The translations under genes were made by a program, and so were the position numbers. A stretch of 64,000 nt of DNA, taken from NCBI RefSeq assembly GCF_900110135.1, contig NZ_FOCO01000009.1, positions 62,001 through 126,000 on the forward strand, read 5' to 3'. A model generated the notes under the pieces. That model had not been told where the DNA came from and searched no databases. It saw only the letters and a program-made list of their open reading frames with translations. Source of the stretch: Pseudorhodobacter antarcticus (lineage in GTDB: Bacteria; Pseudomonadota; Alphaproteobacteria; Rhodobacterales; Rhodobacteraceae). Shown here piece by piece: positions 28,804 to 39,444 of the stretch. The first letter of the stretch is position 1. Each line of letters starts with the position of its first letter.

Positions 28804-29175
28804 ATGCCAACGATCCAACAGCTTATCCGCAAGCCGCGCGAACCGCGCGTCAAGCGGTCCAAGTCCATGCACTTGGAATCCTGCCCGCAAAAACGCGGCG
28901 TATGTACCCGCGTTTACACAACCACCCCGAAAAAGCCGAACTCAGCTATGCGGAAGGTCGCCAAAGTGCGTCTGACCAACAGTTTTGAGGTTATCTGCTA
29001 TATTCCGGGTGAAAAACATAACCTTCAGGAACACTCTGTGGTCCTGATCCGCGGCGGTCGTATCAAAGACCTTCCGGGTGTCCGTTACCACATCCTGCGC
29101 GGTGTGTTGGATACCCAGGGTGTTAAAGAGCGTCGTCAGCGCCGGTCGAAATACGGCGCGAAGCGTCCGAAGTGA
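28804..29175 (+). CDS. rpsL: 30S ribosomal protein S12
   Basis: The 123-residue protein [15 protein letters not shown] is the decoding-centre S12. The streptomycin-relevant lysines are wild type: K43 in [10 protein letters not shown] and K88 in [14 protein letters not shown]89 is the residue methylthiolated by RimO in other bacteria. It is the first gene of the str operon (rpsL-rpsG-fusA-tuf), with rpsG 11 bases downstream. Confidence 0.98.
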   Translation: MPTIQQLIRKPREPRVKRSKSMHLESCPQKRGVCTRVYTTTPKKPNSAMRKVAKVRLTNSFEVICYIPGEKHNLQEHSVVLIRGGRIKDLPGVRYHILRGVLDTQGVKERRQRRSKYGAKRPK

Positions 29176-29183
29176 GGGATTAA

Positions 29184-29657
<474 letters not shown>

Positions 29658-29666
29658 GGGGGCCTC

Positions 29667-31790
29667 ATGGCACGCGAATACGAACTCCGCCGTTACCGCA
29701 ATATCGGAATCATGGCGCATATCGACGCGGGTAAAACCACGACGACTGAGCGGATCCTTTACTATACAGGCAAGTCGCACAAGTTGGGCGAAGTGCATGA
29801 CGGTGCGGCAACTATGGACTGGATGGAGCAGGAGCAGGAGCGTGGGATCACGATCACTTCCGCTGCGACAACCACGTTCTGGCAGCGCCAAGAAGATCCG
29901 ACCACCGAAGGCACCAATGAAACGAAATACCGTTTCAACATCATCGACACTCCCGGCCACGTTGACTTCACGATTGAAGTTGAGCGTTCGCTGGCTGTGC
30001 TTGATGGTGCGATCTGCTTGCTGGACGCCAACGCTGGTGTAGAGCCGCAGACCGAAACTGTTTGGCGCCAAGCCGACCGGTACAAAGTGCCGCGTATCGT
30101 TTTTGTCAACAAAATGGACAAGATCGGCGCTGACTTTTACAACTGCGTTAAGATGATCAAAGACCGCACTGGTGCGACCCCGTTGCCAATCGCTTTGCCG
30201 ATCGGTGCTGAGGACAAGCTGGAAGGCATCATCGACCTCGTGAAGATGGAAGAGTGGGTCTATGAGGGAGAAGATCTTGGCGCAGGCTGGGTTCGTAAGC
30301 CGGTCCGCGCTGATCTGTTGGAAAACGCCAAGGAATGGCGTCACAACCTGCTGGAAATCATTGTCGAGCAGGATGACGCTGTTATGGAATCGTATTTGGA
30401 AGGCAACGAGCCTGACGAAGCGACCATTCGCCGTTTGATCCGCAAAGGCACATTGTCGTTGACCTTCGTTCCCGTGACTGCGGGTTCGGCGTTCAAAAAC
30501 AAAGGCGTTCAGCCGCTGTTGAACTCGGTTATCGACTATCTGCCCTCGCCGCTGGACGTGCCTGCCTATATGGGCTTCAAGGCCGGCGATGAGACAGAAA
30601 CCCGCGACCAACCCCGTTCGGCAGACGACGCACAGCCCTTCTCGGGTCTGGCGTTCAAAATCATGAACGACCCCTTTGTTGGGTCCTTGACCTTCACACG
30701 GATCTATTCCGGCGTGTTGAAAAAGGGCGACCAGATGGTGAACACCACCAAAGGTCGTAAAGAGCGCGTTGGCCGTATGATGATGATGCACGCCATCAAC
30801 CGCGAAGAGATTGATGAAGCCTTTGCGGGCGACATCATCGCGCTGGCCGGTCTGAAAGAAACGACCACCGGTGATACATTGTCCGACCCGAACCATCAGG
30901 TCGTGCTGGAAACCATGACCTTCCCCGAGCCAGTGATCGAAATCGCTGTCGAGCCGAAGACCAAGGCTGACCAAGAAAAAATGGGTATCGCGTTGGCACG
31001 TTTGGCAGCTGAGGATCCATCCTTCCGTGTGGAAACCGATTTCGAGTCGGGCCAGACGATCATGAAGGGCATGGGCGAACTTCACCTCGACATTCTCGTG
31101 GACCGTATGCGCCGCGAATTCAAAGTTGAGGCGAATATCGGCGCGCCACAGGTGGCCTACCGCGAAACGATCTCTCGCGAAGCGGAAATCGACTACACGC
31201 ACAAAAAGCAATCCGGTGGTACCGGTCAGTTCGCGCGCATCAAGTTGATTATCTCGCCAACCGAGCCGGGCGAAGGGTATTCGTTCGAATCCAAGGTTGT
31301 TGGCGGTTCTGTTCCAAAGGAATACATCCCCGGCGTCGAAAAAGGCATCAAGTCCGTTATGGATTCAGGTCCTTTGGCTGGCTTTCCTGTGATCGATTTC
31401 AAAGTGGTCCTAGTCGACGGTGCATACCACGACGTGGACAGTTCGGTTCTGGCTTTTGAGATCGCGGCGCGTGCCGGGATGCGCGAAGGTCTGAAAAAGG
31501 CAGGGGCCAAGTTGTTGGAACCCATCATGAAAGTCGAAGTTGTGACGCCGGAAGAATATACCGGTGGCGTGATCGGCGACTTGACCTCCCGTCGTGGGAT
31601 GGTCACGGGGCAAGACAGCCGCGGCAACGCGAACGTCATCGCTTCGATGGTGCCTTTGGCGAACATGTTCGGCTATATTAACACGTTGCGGTCCATGACT
31701 TCGGGCCGTGCCGTGTTCTCGATGAGCTTCGATCACTACGACTCGGTTCCGCAGAACATCTCGGATGAGATCCAGAAAAAATACGCTTAA
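29667..31790 (+). CDS. fusA: Translation elongation factor G
   Basis: A 707-residue GTPase that drives translocation. G1 is [12 protein letters not shown] (K23), G2 includes [10 protein letters not shown]3 is DTPGHVDF and G4 is [10 protein letters not shown]. Domains II to V follow at normal length, including [12 protein letters not shown] near the C-terminus. There is only one copy here. The gene is followed by a GC hairpin and a degenerate copy of the dispersed palindromic element before tuf. Confidence 0.98.
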   Translation: MAREYELRRYRNIGIMAHIDAGKTTTTERILYYTGKSHKLGEVHDGAATMDWMEQEQERGITITSAATTTFWQRQEDPTTEGTNETKYRFNIIDTPGHVDFTIEVERSLAVLDGAICLLDANAGVEPQTETVWRQADRYKVPRIVFVNKMDKIGADFYNCVKMIKDRTGATPLPIALPIGAEDKLEGIIDLVKMEEWVYEGEDLGAGWVRKPVRADLLENAKEWRHNLLEIIVEQDDAVMESYLEGNEPDEATIRRLIRKGTLSLTFVPVTAGSAFKNKGVQPLLNSVIDYLPSPLDVPAYMGFKAGDETETRDQPRSADDAQPFSGLAFKIMNDPFVGSLTFTRIYSGVLKKGDQMVNTTKGRKERVGRMMMMHAINREEIDEAFAGDIIALAGLKETTTGDTLSDPNHQVVLETMTFPEPVIEIAVEPKTKADQEKMGIALARLAAEDPSFRVETDFESGQTIMKGMGELHLDILVDRMRREFKVEANIGAPQVAYRETISREAEIDYTHKKQSGGTGQFARIKLIISPTEPGEGYSFESKVVGGSVPKEYIPGVEKGIKSVMDSGPLAGFPVIDFKVVLVDGAYHDVDSSVLAFEIAARAGMREGLKKAGAKLLEPIMKVEVVTPEEYTGGVIGDLTSRRGMVTGQDSRGNANVIASMVPLANMFGYINTLRSMTSGRAVFSMSFDHYDSVPQNISDEIQKKYA

Positions 31791-31797
31791 TCGGTGC

Positions 31798-31847
31798 GGC
31801 GGGGGAAACCCCGCCCTCCATTCCGTAGGGTGAGCTTTCGCGCACCG
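31798..31847. repeat. Hairpin and degenerate GTAGGGTG-type element between fusA and tuf
   Basis: A 7-bp hairpin GGCGGGG / CCCCGCC (31798-31815) is followed by GTAGGGTGAGCTTTCGCGCACC (31825-31846). This looks like a diverged, inverted copy of the elements after rplP and rpmD. There is no T-run. It may mark an mRNA processing point that lets tuf accumulate apart from fusA (inference). Confidence 0.5.
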
Positions 31848-31872
31848 CATCTATCCAAATCAGGAGGCCATC

Positions 31873-33048
31873 ATGGCAAAGGCAAAGTTTGAACGTAACA
31901 AACCGCACGTCAACATCGGCACGATTGGTCACGTTGACCACGGCAAAACGACGTTGACCGCAGCGATCACCAAGTATTTCGGCGAATTCAAGCCCTACGA
32001 CCAGATCGACGGCGCGCCGGAAGAAAAAGCGCGTGGGATCACGATTTCCACAGCACATGTGGAATACGAGTCCGCAAACCGCCACTACGCGCACGTCGAT
32101 TGCCCCGGCCACGCTGACTATGTGAAGAACATGATCACCGGTGCTGCGCAGATGGACGGCGCGATCTTGGTGGTGAACGCGGCCGATGGCCCGATGCCAC
32201 AAACACGCGAGCACATCTTGCTTGGCCGTCAGGTTGGTATTCCGTTCATGGTTGTTTACATGAACAAGGTCGACCAAGTGGACGACGAGGAATTGCTGGA
32301 ACTGGTGGAAATGGAAATCCGCGAGCTGCTGTCCAAGTACGACTATCCCGGCGATGATATCCCAATCATTCGTGGTTCCGCATTGCACGCAATGAACGGC
32401 ACCCGTCCGGAAATCGGCGAAACTTCGATCCGTGCGCTGATCGCGGCTGTGGATGAATATATCCCAACCCCAGCACGCGCTGTTGACCAGCCGTTCTTGA
32501 TGCCAGTCGAAGACGTGTTCTCGATCTCGGGTCGCGGTACTGTTGCCACCGGTCGTATCGAACGCGGTATCATCAAAGTCGGCGAAGAAATGGAAATCGT
32601 GGGCATCCGCGATACCAAGAAAACCGTGTGTACCGGTGTGGAAATGTTCCGCAAGTTGCTGGATCAGGGTCAGGCTGGCGATAACGTTGGTCTGTTGCTG
32701 CGCGGTGTTGACCGTGAAGGCATCGAGCGCGGCCAAGTGCTGTGCAAGCCATCTTCGGTAAAGCCACACACCAAGTTTGAAGCAGAAGCCTATATTCTGA
32801 CCAAAGAAGAAGGTGGCCGTCACACGCCATTCTTTGCAAACTACCGTCCACAGTTTTACTTCCGCACGACAGACGTGACGGGCACAGTGAACCTGCCGGA
32901 AGGCACTGAAATGGTTATGCCAGGCGATAACTTGAAGTTCGAAGTTGAACTGATCGCCCCAATCGCCATGGAAGAAAAACTGCGCTTCGCCATCCGTGAA
33001 GGCGGCCGTACCGTCGGCGCTGGCGTTGTTTCGAAAATTCTTGCTTAA
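31873..33048 (+). CDS. tuf: Translation elongation factor Tu
   Basis: A 391-residue EF-Tu, the GTPase that brings aminoacyl-tRNA to the ribosome. G1 is [11 protein letters not shown] (K25), G3 is DCPGHADY and G4 is NKVDQVDD. Domains II and III are complete, to [10 protein letters not shown]. The kirromycin and elfamycin region in domain III looks ordinary. The strong AGGAGG precedes the ATG. Many alphaproteobacteria have a second tuf near secE; none is present in front of secE here. Confidence 0.98.
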   Translation: MAKAKFERNKPHVNIGTIGHVDHGKTTLTAAITKYFGEFKPYDQIDGAPEEKARGITISTAHVEYESANRHYAHVDCPGHADYVKNMITGAAQMDGAILVVNAADGPMPQTREHILLGRQVGIPFMVVYMNKVDQVDDEELLELVEMEIRELLSKYDYPGDDIPIIRGSALHAMNGTRPEIGETSIRALIAAVDEYIPTPARAVDQPFLMPVEDVFSISGRGTVATGRIERGIIKVGEEMEIVGIRDTKKTVCTGVEMFRKLLDQGQAGDNVGLLLRGVDREGIERGQVLCKPSSVKPHTKFEAEAYILTKEEGGRHTPFFANYRPQFYFRTTDVTGTVNLPEGTEMVMPGDNLKFEVELIAPIAMEEKLRFAIREGGRTVGAGVVSKILA

Positions 33049-33067
33049 TTTTTCTGGCAGAGGGGTC

Positions 33068-33095
33068 GGGTCCGGTGGTGCAAACCATCGGGCCT
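33068..33095 (+). other. Stem-loop between tuf and rpsJ
   Basis: An 11-bp stem (GGGTCCGGTGG with CCATCGGGCCT, three G-T pairs) and loop TGCAAA lies 32 bases before rpsJ. It has no T-run, so it is not an intrinsic terminator. It could be an S10 leader structure or a processing site. Confidence 0.45.
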
Positions 33096-33126
33096 GATTT
33101 CCCGCCAAGCCTAAAGGGCACCAAAT

Positions 33127-33435
33127 ATGTCAAGTCAAACGATCCGTATCAGGCTGAAAGCCTTCGATTACCGGGTGTTGGATGCGTCCACACAGGAAAT
33201 CGTAAACACCGCGAAACGTACCGGCGCTACCGTGCGCGGCCCGATTCCGCTTCCCAACAAAATTGAGAAATTCACGGTTCTCCGTGGTCCGCACATCGAC
33301 AAGAAGTCGCGCGACCAGTGGGAAATCCGCACGCACAAGCGTCTTCTCGATATCGTCGATCCAACACCCCAGACCGTGGACGCGCTGATGAAGCTCGACC
33401 TCGCTGCCGGTGTTGACGTCGAAATCAAAGTATAA
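33127..33435 (+). CDS. rpsJ: 30S ribosomal protein S10
   Basis: The 102-residue S10 ([18 protein letters not shown]) carries [19 protein letters not shown] and [15 protein letters not shown], the conserved loop region. It sits in the 30S head and is NusE, the partner of NusB and NusG. It is the first gene of the S10 operon, with rplC 14 bases downstream. Confidence 0.98.
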   Translation: MSSQTIRIRLKAFDYRVLDASTQEIVNTAKRTGATVRGPIPLPNKIEKFTVLRGPHIDKKSRDQWEIRTHKRLLDIVDPTPQTVDALMKLDLAAGVDVEIKV

Positions 33436-33449
33436 GGGGGCATCAGATT

Positions 33450-34298
33450 ATGCGCTCTGGCGTTATTGCAAAGAAGTTGGGCATGACCCGGCTGTTTCTC
33501 GAAGATGGTAAGCAGATTCCTGTAACCGTTCTTCAACTCGACAACTTGCAGGTTGTGGCACAGCGCACCGCTGATCGCGACGGTTATACCGCCGTGCAGC
33601 TGGGTGCTGGTTTGGCCAAAGCCAAGCGGACCACCGCCGCAATGCGCGGCCATTTTGCCAAGGCAAACGTAGAACCAAAGCGCAAGATCGCTGAGTTCCG
33701 CGTGACTGCCGATTGCATGATTGATGTGGGCGAAGAAATCACCGCTGACCATTACTTTGAAGGTCAGTTTGTGGACATCGCCGGCACTTCGATCGGTAAA
33801 GGTTTCCAAGGGGCGATGAAGCGTCACAACTTCCGGGGCCTTCGGGCGTCGCATGGTGTGTCGGTGTCGCACCGCTCGCACGGGTCCACGGGCCAGTGTC
33901 AGGATCCGGGCAAAGTGTTCAAAGGCAAGAAGATGGCGGGCCACATGGGTTCGACACGCATTACCACGCAAAACCTGCAGGTCGTAAAGACCGACAGCGA
34001 GCGCGGGATCATCATGGTACGGGGCGCAGTGCCCGGTTCCAAAGGTGGCTGGGTGACGATGAAGGACGCGGTAAAGAAAGCCGTTCCGGATAACGTGATC
34101 ATGCCTGCGGCCCTGCGTTCGGCGGGTGAAGCGGCCAAGAAGGCAGCTGAAGCAGCAGCAGCAGCGGCAGCTGAGGAAGAAGCGATCCGCGCAGCGGCGA
34201 TGGCAGCAGAAGCGGCAGCAGCCGAAGAAGCAGCAGAAGCAGCAGCGGCAGTAGATGCCCCGGCGACGACCGATGGAGGCGAAAAGAATGAAGGCTGA
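33450..34298 (+). CDS. rplC: 50S ribosomal protein L3 with Ala/Glu-rich C-terminal extension
   Basis: The 282-residue L3 includes the standard core (about 1-220) with the loop [20 protein letters not shown] that reaches the peptidyl-transferase centre. After about residue 222 there is a tail of some 60 residues made almost entirely of Ala and Glu, with a few Lys, Arg, Met and Ile. It is likely a long helix, ending [11 protein letters not shown]. coli L3 is 209 residues. The tail is in frame and runs into rplD by 11 bases, so it is not an artefact of a missed stop. Longer L3 forms occur in Rhodobacterales; the function of the tail is unknown. Confidence 0.96.
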   Translation: MRSGVIAKKLGMTRLFLEDGKQIPVTVLQLDNLQVVAQRTADRDGYTAVQLGAGLAKAKRTTAAMRGHFAKANVEPKRKIAEFRVTADCMIDVGEEITADHYFEGQFVDIAGTSIGKGFQGAMKRHNFRGLRASHGVSVSHRSHGSTGQCQDPGKVFKGKKMAGHMGSTRITTQNLQVVKTDSERGIIMVRGAVPGSKGGWVTMKDAVKKAVPDNVIMPAALRSAGEAAKKAAEAAAAAAAEEEAIRAAAMAAEAAAAEEAAEAAAAVDAPATTDGGEKNEG

Positions 34299-34908
34299 TG
34301 TCATCACCCTGGACGGCGGCAAAGCCGGTTCCATCGACCTGAATGACGCGCTTTTTGGCCTTGAGCCACGCGCCGACATTCTGCACCGCGTTGTGCGTTG
34401 GCAGCGGGCGAAAGCCCAAGCTGGCACACATTCGACACTGGGCCGTTCCGATGTAAGCTACTCGACCAAGAAGATTTATCGCCAAAAAGGCACCGGTGGC
34501 GCACGCCATGGTGACAAAGGCGCGCCGATCTTCCGTCACGGTGGTATCTACAAAGGCCCGGTTCCACGCAGCCACGCCCATGATCTGCCAAAGAAGTTCC
34601 GCGCCCTTGGGTTGCGTCACGCGCTGTCGGCCAAGGCCAAAGCGGGTGAGCTGATCATCTTGGACACCGCCATGATGGCCGATGCGAAAACCTCTACCCT
34701 TGCCAAGATGGCAAAGGAATTGGGTTGGAAGCGCGTGCTGATCATCGACGGTGCTGAGCTGGACGGAAACTTCGTTCTGGCCGCGCGCAACATCGACACC
34801 ATCGATGTTCTGCCAGGCATGGGTGCAAACGTTTATGATATCTTGAAGCGGGATCAACTTGTGATCACCAAAGCAGGGATCGAAGCACTGGAGGCTCGTT
34901 TGAAATGA
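34288..34908 (+). CDS. rplD: 50S ribosomal protein L4
   Basis: The 206-residue L4 starts [14 protein letters not shown] at 34288, with GGAGG 8 bases upstream and an 11-base overlap with the end of rplC. The exit-tunnel loop [19 protein letters not shown] is present. In E. coli, L4 represses the S10 operon. An in-frame codon at 34255 is an unlikely start. The stop overlaps the rplW start. Confidence 0.97.
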   Translation: MKADVITLDGGKAGSIDLNDALFGLEPRADILHRVVRWQRAKAQAGTHSTLGRSDVSYSTKKIYRQKGTGGARHGDKGAPIFRHGGIYKGPVPRSHAHDLPKKFRALGLRHALSAKAKAGELIILDTAMMADAKTSTLAKMAKELGWKRVLIIDGAELDGNFVLAARNIDTIDVLPGMGANVYDILKRDQLVITKAGIEALEARLK

Positions 34909-35201
34909 GCGTTAAAGCAAACCATTACGATGTGATCCGCAAGCCGATCATCACTGAAAAGGCCACTATGGCCTCTGAACACAACGCTGTTGTGTTCCAA
35001 GTGGCGATGGATGCAACCAAGCCGATGATCAAAGAAGCTGTTGAAGCTGTCTTTGGCGTCAAGGTGAAGGCCGTGAACACGACCATCACCAAAGGCAAGG
35101 TAAAGCGGTTCAAAGGGCGCCCCGGCGTTCGTTCCGACAAGAAGAAAGCCTATGTGACGCTTGAAGAAGGCAATACGATCGACGTGTCCACCGGGCTCTG
35201 A
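34905..35201 (+). CDS. rplW: 50S ribosomal protein L23
   Basis: The 98-residue L23 ([20 protein letters not shown]) sits at the peptide exit and docks SRP and trigger factor. An ATGA overlap with rplD shows translational coupling. It is the last gene before an intrinsic terminator and a 1.3-kb interruption of the S10 operon, which is unusual because rplB normally follows at once. Confidence 0.97.
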   Translation: MSVKANHYDVIRKPIITEKATMASEHNAVVFQVAMDATKPMIKEAVEAVFGVKVKAVNTTITKGKVKRFKGRPGVRSDKKKAYVTLEEGNTIDVSTGL

Positions 35202-35221
35202 TCGGCACATAGCTGCAAAGG

Positions 35222-35250
35222 AAGGCCCCTGCGAGTGCGGGGGCCTTTTT
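35222..35250 (+). terminator. Intrinsic terminator after rplW
   Basis: The stem AAGGCCCC / GGGGCCTT (35222-35229 and 35240-35247) is followed by a T run. It ends the first S10 segment, so rplB and later genes need another promoter or readthrough. Confidence 0.88.
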
Positions 35251-35252
35251 CG

Positions 35253-35444
35253 TTATTTCTGCAACAGGAAATAATGGTTTCCAAGCAATTCGCTGACAGC
35301 CCAGTGTTTGACGCGGTATGTCTCACCTTTCAGGATGAGGGTGGCGCGGTCTTCCCTATCGTTGTGACTGATGCCAATCGCGCGGAACAAGGCCCCGCGA
35401 ATTTGCGTATTGGAAACGCCTTCGTTTCGCAGGACATAATTGTT
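35253..35444 (-). pseudogene. C-terminal coding remnant without start (minus strand)
   Basis: On the minus strand a frame bounded by TGA (35447-35445) and TAA (35255-35253) reads like a protein end. It includes YVLRNEGVSNTQIRGALF, GISHNDREDRATLILKG and KHWAVSELLGNHYFLLQK. There is no in-frame ATG, GTG or TTG at a sensible place, and the frame opens straight after a stop. I therefore read it as the surviving end of a broken gene. It shares frame with the last part of the remnant at 35445-36231 and could be its far end beyond a nonsense codon. The family is not recognised. Confidence 0.4.
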
Positions 35445-36231
35445 TCATAGAAAGTTAAAGGTCACTTTACACTCAAATTTTCTTTTGTTTTCTGAATTAT
35501 AGTGATTGATTTCAAATTTAACAAAGATGTCCATAAGTTTGGACTCTGCGCCTTGTCCGCCGCAGAACAAGCCAGAGGTGGCATCTTTGGTTTCGGCCGC
35601 AAACCCCCGCGCGCGCCGCATTTGCGATGGCACACAGGTCCGGTGCGTTGTCGACCGCGACCTCCATGAACAGACTGACCATTTTTTGCAAAGGGGTGCC
35701 TTCGGCGATAAGCGCCGCCTGTTCGGCTGGGGGGGGCGATCTTTTAGCCAGATGTTTTGCTCGAGGCTCAACTCTACCGCAGGGCCGCCATTCAACGTGA
35801 ACAGGGAGGGCAGGATCCCTAAATCCATCCCGCGCCCGCCAATCGGCTTGGCCGACCAGAACCGACCTTTGTATAACGGGCTGTGGCGCGGCGGAGGAAA
35901 CCACGCCGTTTTTTTTCCAAACTTGTTGGGTGGTTTCCGTCAAAGCGGATTGGGACTTTACGAAAGTGAGAAGCCCCTCGCGCGCCTCTGACGTATCGGA
36001 AACAACAAGATTGACGACACGCGGCCAATCCTTGCGGCCCTCAAAGCAACTAAAAGCAAAGGGCATATAGGGGTTCTGAAACAGGGTTGATGTATCTTCG
36101 GGGCCAGTGTTATGGCCAAGCCTGTGGGTTTCAACGAAACCCATTTCAGGCAGGACACGCGGAAGGGTTGGGATATGGTCGATATTGGCCAGACAGACCT
36201 TTTGAAACATCGCCTTGGCGGCATCGTGCAT
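35445..36231 (-). pseudogene. Frameshifted gene remnant inserted between rplW and rplB
   Basis: A minus-strand gene of about 260 codons with a good start: ATG at 36231 (MHDAAKAMFQKVCLANIDH) and GGAGG 7 bases upstream. Coding-like sequence runs in one frame to about 35830 (to VGQADWRARDG). It continues in a second frame (DLGILPSLFTLNGGPAVELS, EQNIWLKD). At a run of eight Gs (35729-35736 on the plus strand) it returns to the first (AEQAALIAEGTPLQKM, SLFMEVAVDNAPDLCAIA). Near a GC-repeat at about 35610 it shifts again (SGLFCGGQGAESKLMDIF). Three shifts, two of them at low-complexity tracts, suggest decay or possibly sequence errors. I do not recognise the family. It is antisense to the ribosomal operon. 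Confidence 0.55.
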
Positions 36232-36394
36232 TTTAGGGCCTCCAGAGGGGGTGAAGCGTCAGATTGGCAGGTGCGGGGCGAGTTGCCAATCATGGACAAT
36301 CCGCCCTCGCTGATTTCTGAAGCATTGCACGGAAAAAGCGTTGCCCCGCATGGACAGCCCCAACCATTCCTGTTACTTCCCCGTTATTCCAATG

Positions 36395-36415
36395 GCCCCG
36401 GATTCGTTCCGGGGC
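36395..36415 (+). other. Hairpins in the region just upstream of rplB
   Basis: An 8-bp stem GCCCCGGA / TCCGGGGC is followed by TTTGG. Further small inverted repeats follow at 36443-36460 (GGCCCT / AGGGCC) and 36460-36472 (CCGC / GCGG). Together they look like a structured leader, or a weak terminator of an upstream transcript, 85 bases before rplB. A promoter for rplB must lie in or before this stretch, but I cannot pick one. Confidence 0.45.
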
Positions 36416-36499
36416 TTTGGAATTTATGTTGGGGACCTTCGGGGCCCTGTAACCTAGGGCCGCAAACTGCGGTCCTCAAGCTAGCGGAAGACAGAGAGC

Positions 36500-37339
36500 A
36501 TGGCACTCAAGTCGTACAAACCGACGACGCCTGGCCAACGAGGGTTGGTTCTGATCGACCGTTCGGAGCTGTGGAAAGGCCGTCCGGTCAAAGCCCTTAC
36601 TGAGGGTTTGAGCAAATCGGGTGGCCGGAACAACACCGGGCGTATTACAATGTGGCATCACGGCGGTGGGGCAAAGCGCCTGTACCGTATCGTTGATTTC
36701 AAACGCACAAAGCGTGATATGGCGGCTGTGGTAGAGCGGATCGAATACGATCCCAACCGCACTGCGTTTATCGCCTTGATCAAATACGAAGATGGCACCC
36801 TGAACTACATCCTTGCGCCGCAGCGTTTGGCCATTGGGGACAGCGTTATCGCTGGCGCCAAGACTGACGTAAAGCCGGGCAATGCGATGCCGTTTTCGGG
36901 TATGCCGATCGGTACGATCGTTCACAACGTGGAAATGAAGCCAGGCAAGGGCGGGCAGATTGCACGCGCGGCGGGCACATATGCACAGTTCGTGGGTCGT
37001 GATGGTGGTTACGCACAGATCCGTTTGTCTTCGGGCGAACTGCGTCTGGTGCGTCAAGAATGCATGGCAACGGTTGGTGCCGTGTCCAACGCAGACCATT
37101 CGAACCAGAACTTCGGCAAAGCGGGCCGCATGCGTCACAAGGGCATCCGCCCAACCGTTCGCGGTGTGGCGATGAACCCAATCGACCACCCGCATGGCGG
37201 CGGCGAAGGCCGTACCTCGGGCGGCCGTCACCCGGTTACGCCATGGGGCAAGGGCACCAAGGGCAATCGTACCCGTTCGAACAAGACCACGGATAAATAC
37301 ATCCTGCGGTCGCGTCACGCTAAGAAGAAGGGCCGCTGA
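36500..37339 (+). CDS. rplB: 50S ribosomal protein L2
   Basis: The 279-residue L2 ([20 protein letters not shown]) has the C-terminal peptidyl-transferase-linked motif [18 protein letters not shown], including the histidine required for activity. The length is standard. It restarts the S10 series after the 1.3-kb gap, with rpsS 3 bases downstream. Confidence 0.98.
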   Translation: MALKSYKPTTPGQRGLVLIDRSELWKGRPVKALTEGLSKSGGRNNTGRITMWHHGGGAKRLYRIVDFKRTKRDMAAVVERIEYDPNRTAFIALIKYEDGTLNYILAPQRLAIGDSVIAGAKTDVKPGNAMPFSGMPIGTIVHNVEMKPGKGGQIARAAGTYAQFVGRDGGYAQIRLSSGELRLVRQECMATVGAVSNADHSNQNFGKAGRMRHKGIRPTVRGVAMNPIDHPHGGGEGRTSGGRHPVTPWGKGTKGNRTRSNKTTDKYILRSRHAKKKGR

Positions 37340-37342
37340 TAG

Positions 37343-37621
37343 ATGGCACGTTCAATCTGGAAAGGCCCGTTCGTCGATGGCTACGTCCTGAAAAAGGCCG
37401 AGAAGTCGCGCGAAGGTGGCAAAAACGAAGTGATCAAGATTTGGTCGCGTCGTTCCACCATTCTGCCACAGTTCGTGGGTTTGATGTTTGGTGTCTATAA
37501 CGGCAAAAAGCACGTTCCCGTCAACGTGACCGAAGAAATGATCGGCCAGAAGTTTGGCGAATATTCGCCAACACGGACCTACTATGGTCACTCTGCCGAT
37601 AAAAAAGCCAAGAGGAAATAA
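37343..37621 (+). CDS. rpsS: 30S ribosomal protein S19
   Basis: The 92-residue S19 ([20 protein letters not shown]) has the conserved [20 protein letters not shown] and carries [13 protein letters not shown] near the end. It sits in the 30S head with S13. Gaps of 3 bases on each side link it to rplB and rplV. Confidence 0.98.
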   Translation: MARSIWKGPFVDGYVLKKAEKSREGGKNEVIKIWSRRSTILPQFVGLMFGVYNGKKHVPVNVTEEMIGQKFGEYSPTRTYYGHSADKKAKRK

Positions 37622-37624
37622 GTC

Positions 37625-38005
37625 ATGGGCAAGGCAAAAAATCCGCGCCGCGTGGCCGATAACGAAGCAATGGCGCTTGCTAAAATGCTTCGCACCTCGC
37701 CGCAAAAACTTAACCTCGTTGCTGGTTTGATCCGCGGCAAGAAGGTGGACAAGGCTCTGGCTGACCTCACTTTCTCCAAAAAGCGGATCGCAAAGGACGT
37801 AAAGAAATGCTTGCAGTCCGCAATCGCCAACGCCGAAAACAACCACGGTCTTGATGTGGATGAATTGATCGTTGCCGAAGCGTATTGCGGCAAGAACCTG
37901 ACACTGAAGCGCGGCCGCCCGCGTGCGCGTGGCCGGTTCGGCAAGATCATGAAGCCGTTCAGCCAGCTGACGATTCTGGTACGTCAAAAAGGGGAGTCCG
38001 CATAA
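37625..38005 (+). CDS. rplV: 50S ribosomal protein L22
   Basis: The 126-residue L22 ([16 protein letters not shown]) has the beta-hairpin [18 protein letters not shown] that lines the exit tunnel and is a macrolide-resistance hot spot; it looks wild type. Its TAA overlaps the rpsC ATG by one base. Confidence 0.97.
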   Translation: MGKAKNPRRVADNEAMALAKMLRTSPQKLNLVAGLIRGKKVDKALADLTFSKKRIAKDVKKCLQSAIANAENNHGLDVDELIVAEAYCGKNLTLKRGRPRARGRFGKIMKPFSQLTILVRQKGESA

Positions 38006-38715
38006 TGGGTCAGAAGGTCAATCCGATCGGTATGCGCCTCCAGGTCAACCGGACCTGGGACAGCCGCTGGTTTGCGGAAAGCAAAGATTACGGCAACCTG
38101 TTGCTGGAAGATCTGCGCATGCGCAAATACATTCACAAAGAATGTATGCAGGCTGGTATTTCCAAAGTCATCATTGAACGTCCGCACAAAAAGTGCCGTG
38201 TGACCATTCACACAGCGCGTCCGGGCGTCATCATCGGCAAAAAAGGCGCGGATATCGAAACGCTTCGCAAGAAGCTGTCGGTGTTCACTGCTTCCGAGTT
38301 GCACCTCAACATCGTTGAGATCCGCAAGCCGGAAATGGATGCCAAGCTGGTGGCAGAATCGATCGCACAGCAAATGGAACGCCGGGTGTCTTTCCGTCGC
38401 GCCATGAAGCGTGGCGTACAGAACGCGATGCGCATGGGGGCCTTGGGCATCCGTGTGAACGTGGCGGGCCGTCTGGGCGGCGCAGAAATTGCGCGGACCG
38501 AATGGTACCGTGAAGGCCGCGTGCCTTTGCACACATTGCGCGCTGACATCGACTATGCACACCACGAGGCGACCACCGCCTATGGTATCATTGGTGTGAA
38601 AGTGTGGATCTTTAAGGGCGAAATCCTTGAGCATGACCCACAAGCACATGATCGTCGCCACGCCGAGGCACAGGAAGGCGCTGTTCCGCGCCAACCGCGC
38701 CGCGAACGCACGTAA
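38005..38715 (+). CDS. rpsC: 30S ribosomal protein S3
   Basis: The 236-residue S3 starts [19 protein letters not shown] at 38005, sharing an A with the rplV stop. The KH domain contains [21 protein letters not shown]3 is at the mRNA entry site and contributes to helicase activity. An open frame extends further upstream, but it is shadow sequence within rplV. Confidence 0.98.
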   Translation: MGQKVNPIGMRLQVNRTWDSRWFAESKDYGNLLLEDLRMRKYIHKECMQAGISKVIIERPHKKCRVTIHTARPGVIIGKKGADIETLRKKLSVFTASELHLNIVEIRKPEMDAKLVAESIAQQMERRVSFRRAMKRGVQNAMRMGALGIRVNVAGRLGGAEIARTEWYREGRVPLHTLRADIDYAHHEATTAYGIIGVKVWIFKGEILEHDPQAHDRRHAEAQEGAVPRQPRRERT

Positions 38716-38727
38716 GGGAGCATAAAC

Positions 38728-39141
38728 ATGTTGCAACCTAAACGGACTAAGTTCCGCAAACAGTTCAAAGGCAAGATCAGCGGCGAGGCCAAAGGCGGCT
38801 TTCTGTTGAATTTTGGTACCTACGGCCTGAAAGCCACCGAGCCGGAGCGTGTCACCGCGCGCCAGATCGAAGCGGCACGCCGCGCCATCACCCGCCACAT
38901 GAAGCGTCAAGGCCGTGTCTGGATCCGGATTTTCCCGGATGTTCCTGTCACGTCTAAGCCGACTGAAGTGCGGATGGGTAAAGGTAAAGGTTCCGTTGAT
39001 TATTGGGCAGCCAAGGTGAAACCTGGCCGCGTGATGTTTGAAATCGACGGCGTTTCGGAAGTGATTGCGCGCGAGGCCCTGCGCCTTGGTGCGATGAAGC
39101 TTCCCGTCCTGACGCGCGTTGTTCAACGCGAAGATTGGTAA
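38728..39141 (+). CDS. rplP: 50S ribosomal protein L16
   Basis: The 137-residue L16 ([20 protein letters not shown]) has [20 protein letters not shown] and [14 protein letters not shown], the usual signatures. It organises the A-site region of 23S rRNA. The stop is followed at once by a palindromic element and a terminator, then a 0.65-kb gap before rpmC, where normally only a few bases separate the genes. Confidence 0.98.
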   Translation: MLQPKRTKFRKQFKGKISGEAKGGFLLNFGTYGLKATEPERVTARQIEAARRAITRHMKRQGRVWIRIFPDVPVTSKPTEVRMGKGKGSVDYWAAKVKPGRVMFEIDGVSEVIAREALRLGAMKLPVLTRVVQREDW

Positions 39142-39167
39142 GGGCGGTGGGTTGAAACCCACCCTAC
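39142..39167. repeat. Palindromic GGTGGGTTGAAACCCACC element after rplP
   Basis: GGGCGGTGGGTTGAAACCCA and then CCCTAC occur directly after the rplP stop. The inner part is a perfect inverted repeat GGTGGGTT / AACCCACC. It matches one arm of the element at 17539-17599 and the element at 44141. It is followed 5 bases later by a true terminator. Confidence 0.75.
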
Positions 39168-39171
39168 TTAG

Positions 39172-39204
39172 AAGGCCCCGCTGGAAACGGCGGGGCTTTT
39201 TGTT
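39172..39204 (+). terminator. Intrinsic terminator after rplP
   Basis: The stem AAGGCCCCGC / GCGGGGCTTT, with one G-T pair and loop TGGAAACG, is followed by a T-rich run. It ends the second S10 segment. Confidence 0.88.
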
Positions 39205-39444
39205 TTGTATTGCTATGAGTGGGTTTAACTGACTTGACGGAGGGTCCCTGCCTAAAATTTGGTGCCAACTGATAGCGCCCCTTTGAATTTTCAGTGATCA
39301 ATTACCAGCTGAAAACTAGCGCTCAAATGGGGCACCGACAAAGTCACGCTGGCCGACGGCATCTGACTGAAAAAGAGGAAATGTTGGCAAGTGTGCTATG
39401 TGGCTTCTATAAGGGTACGCACACACGAGATGTAGGGGTACGTT

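Noticed and set aside
35506-35991. 161-codon plus-strand ORF in the rplW-rplB gap
   Set aside because: The minus-strand frames here read as protein; the plus frame looks like their shadow and lacks a start signal.
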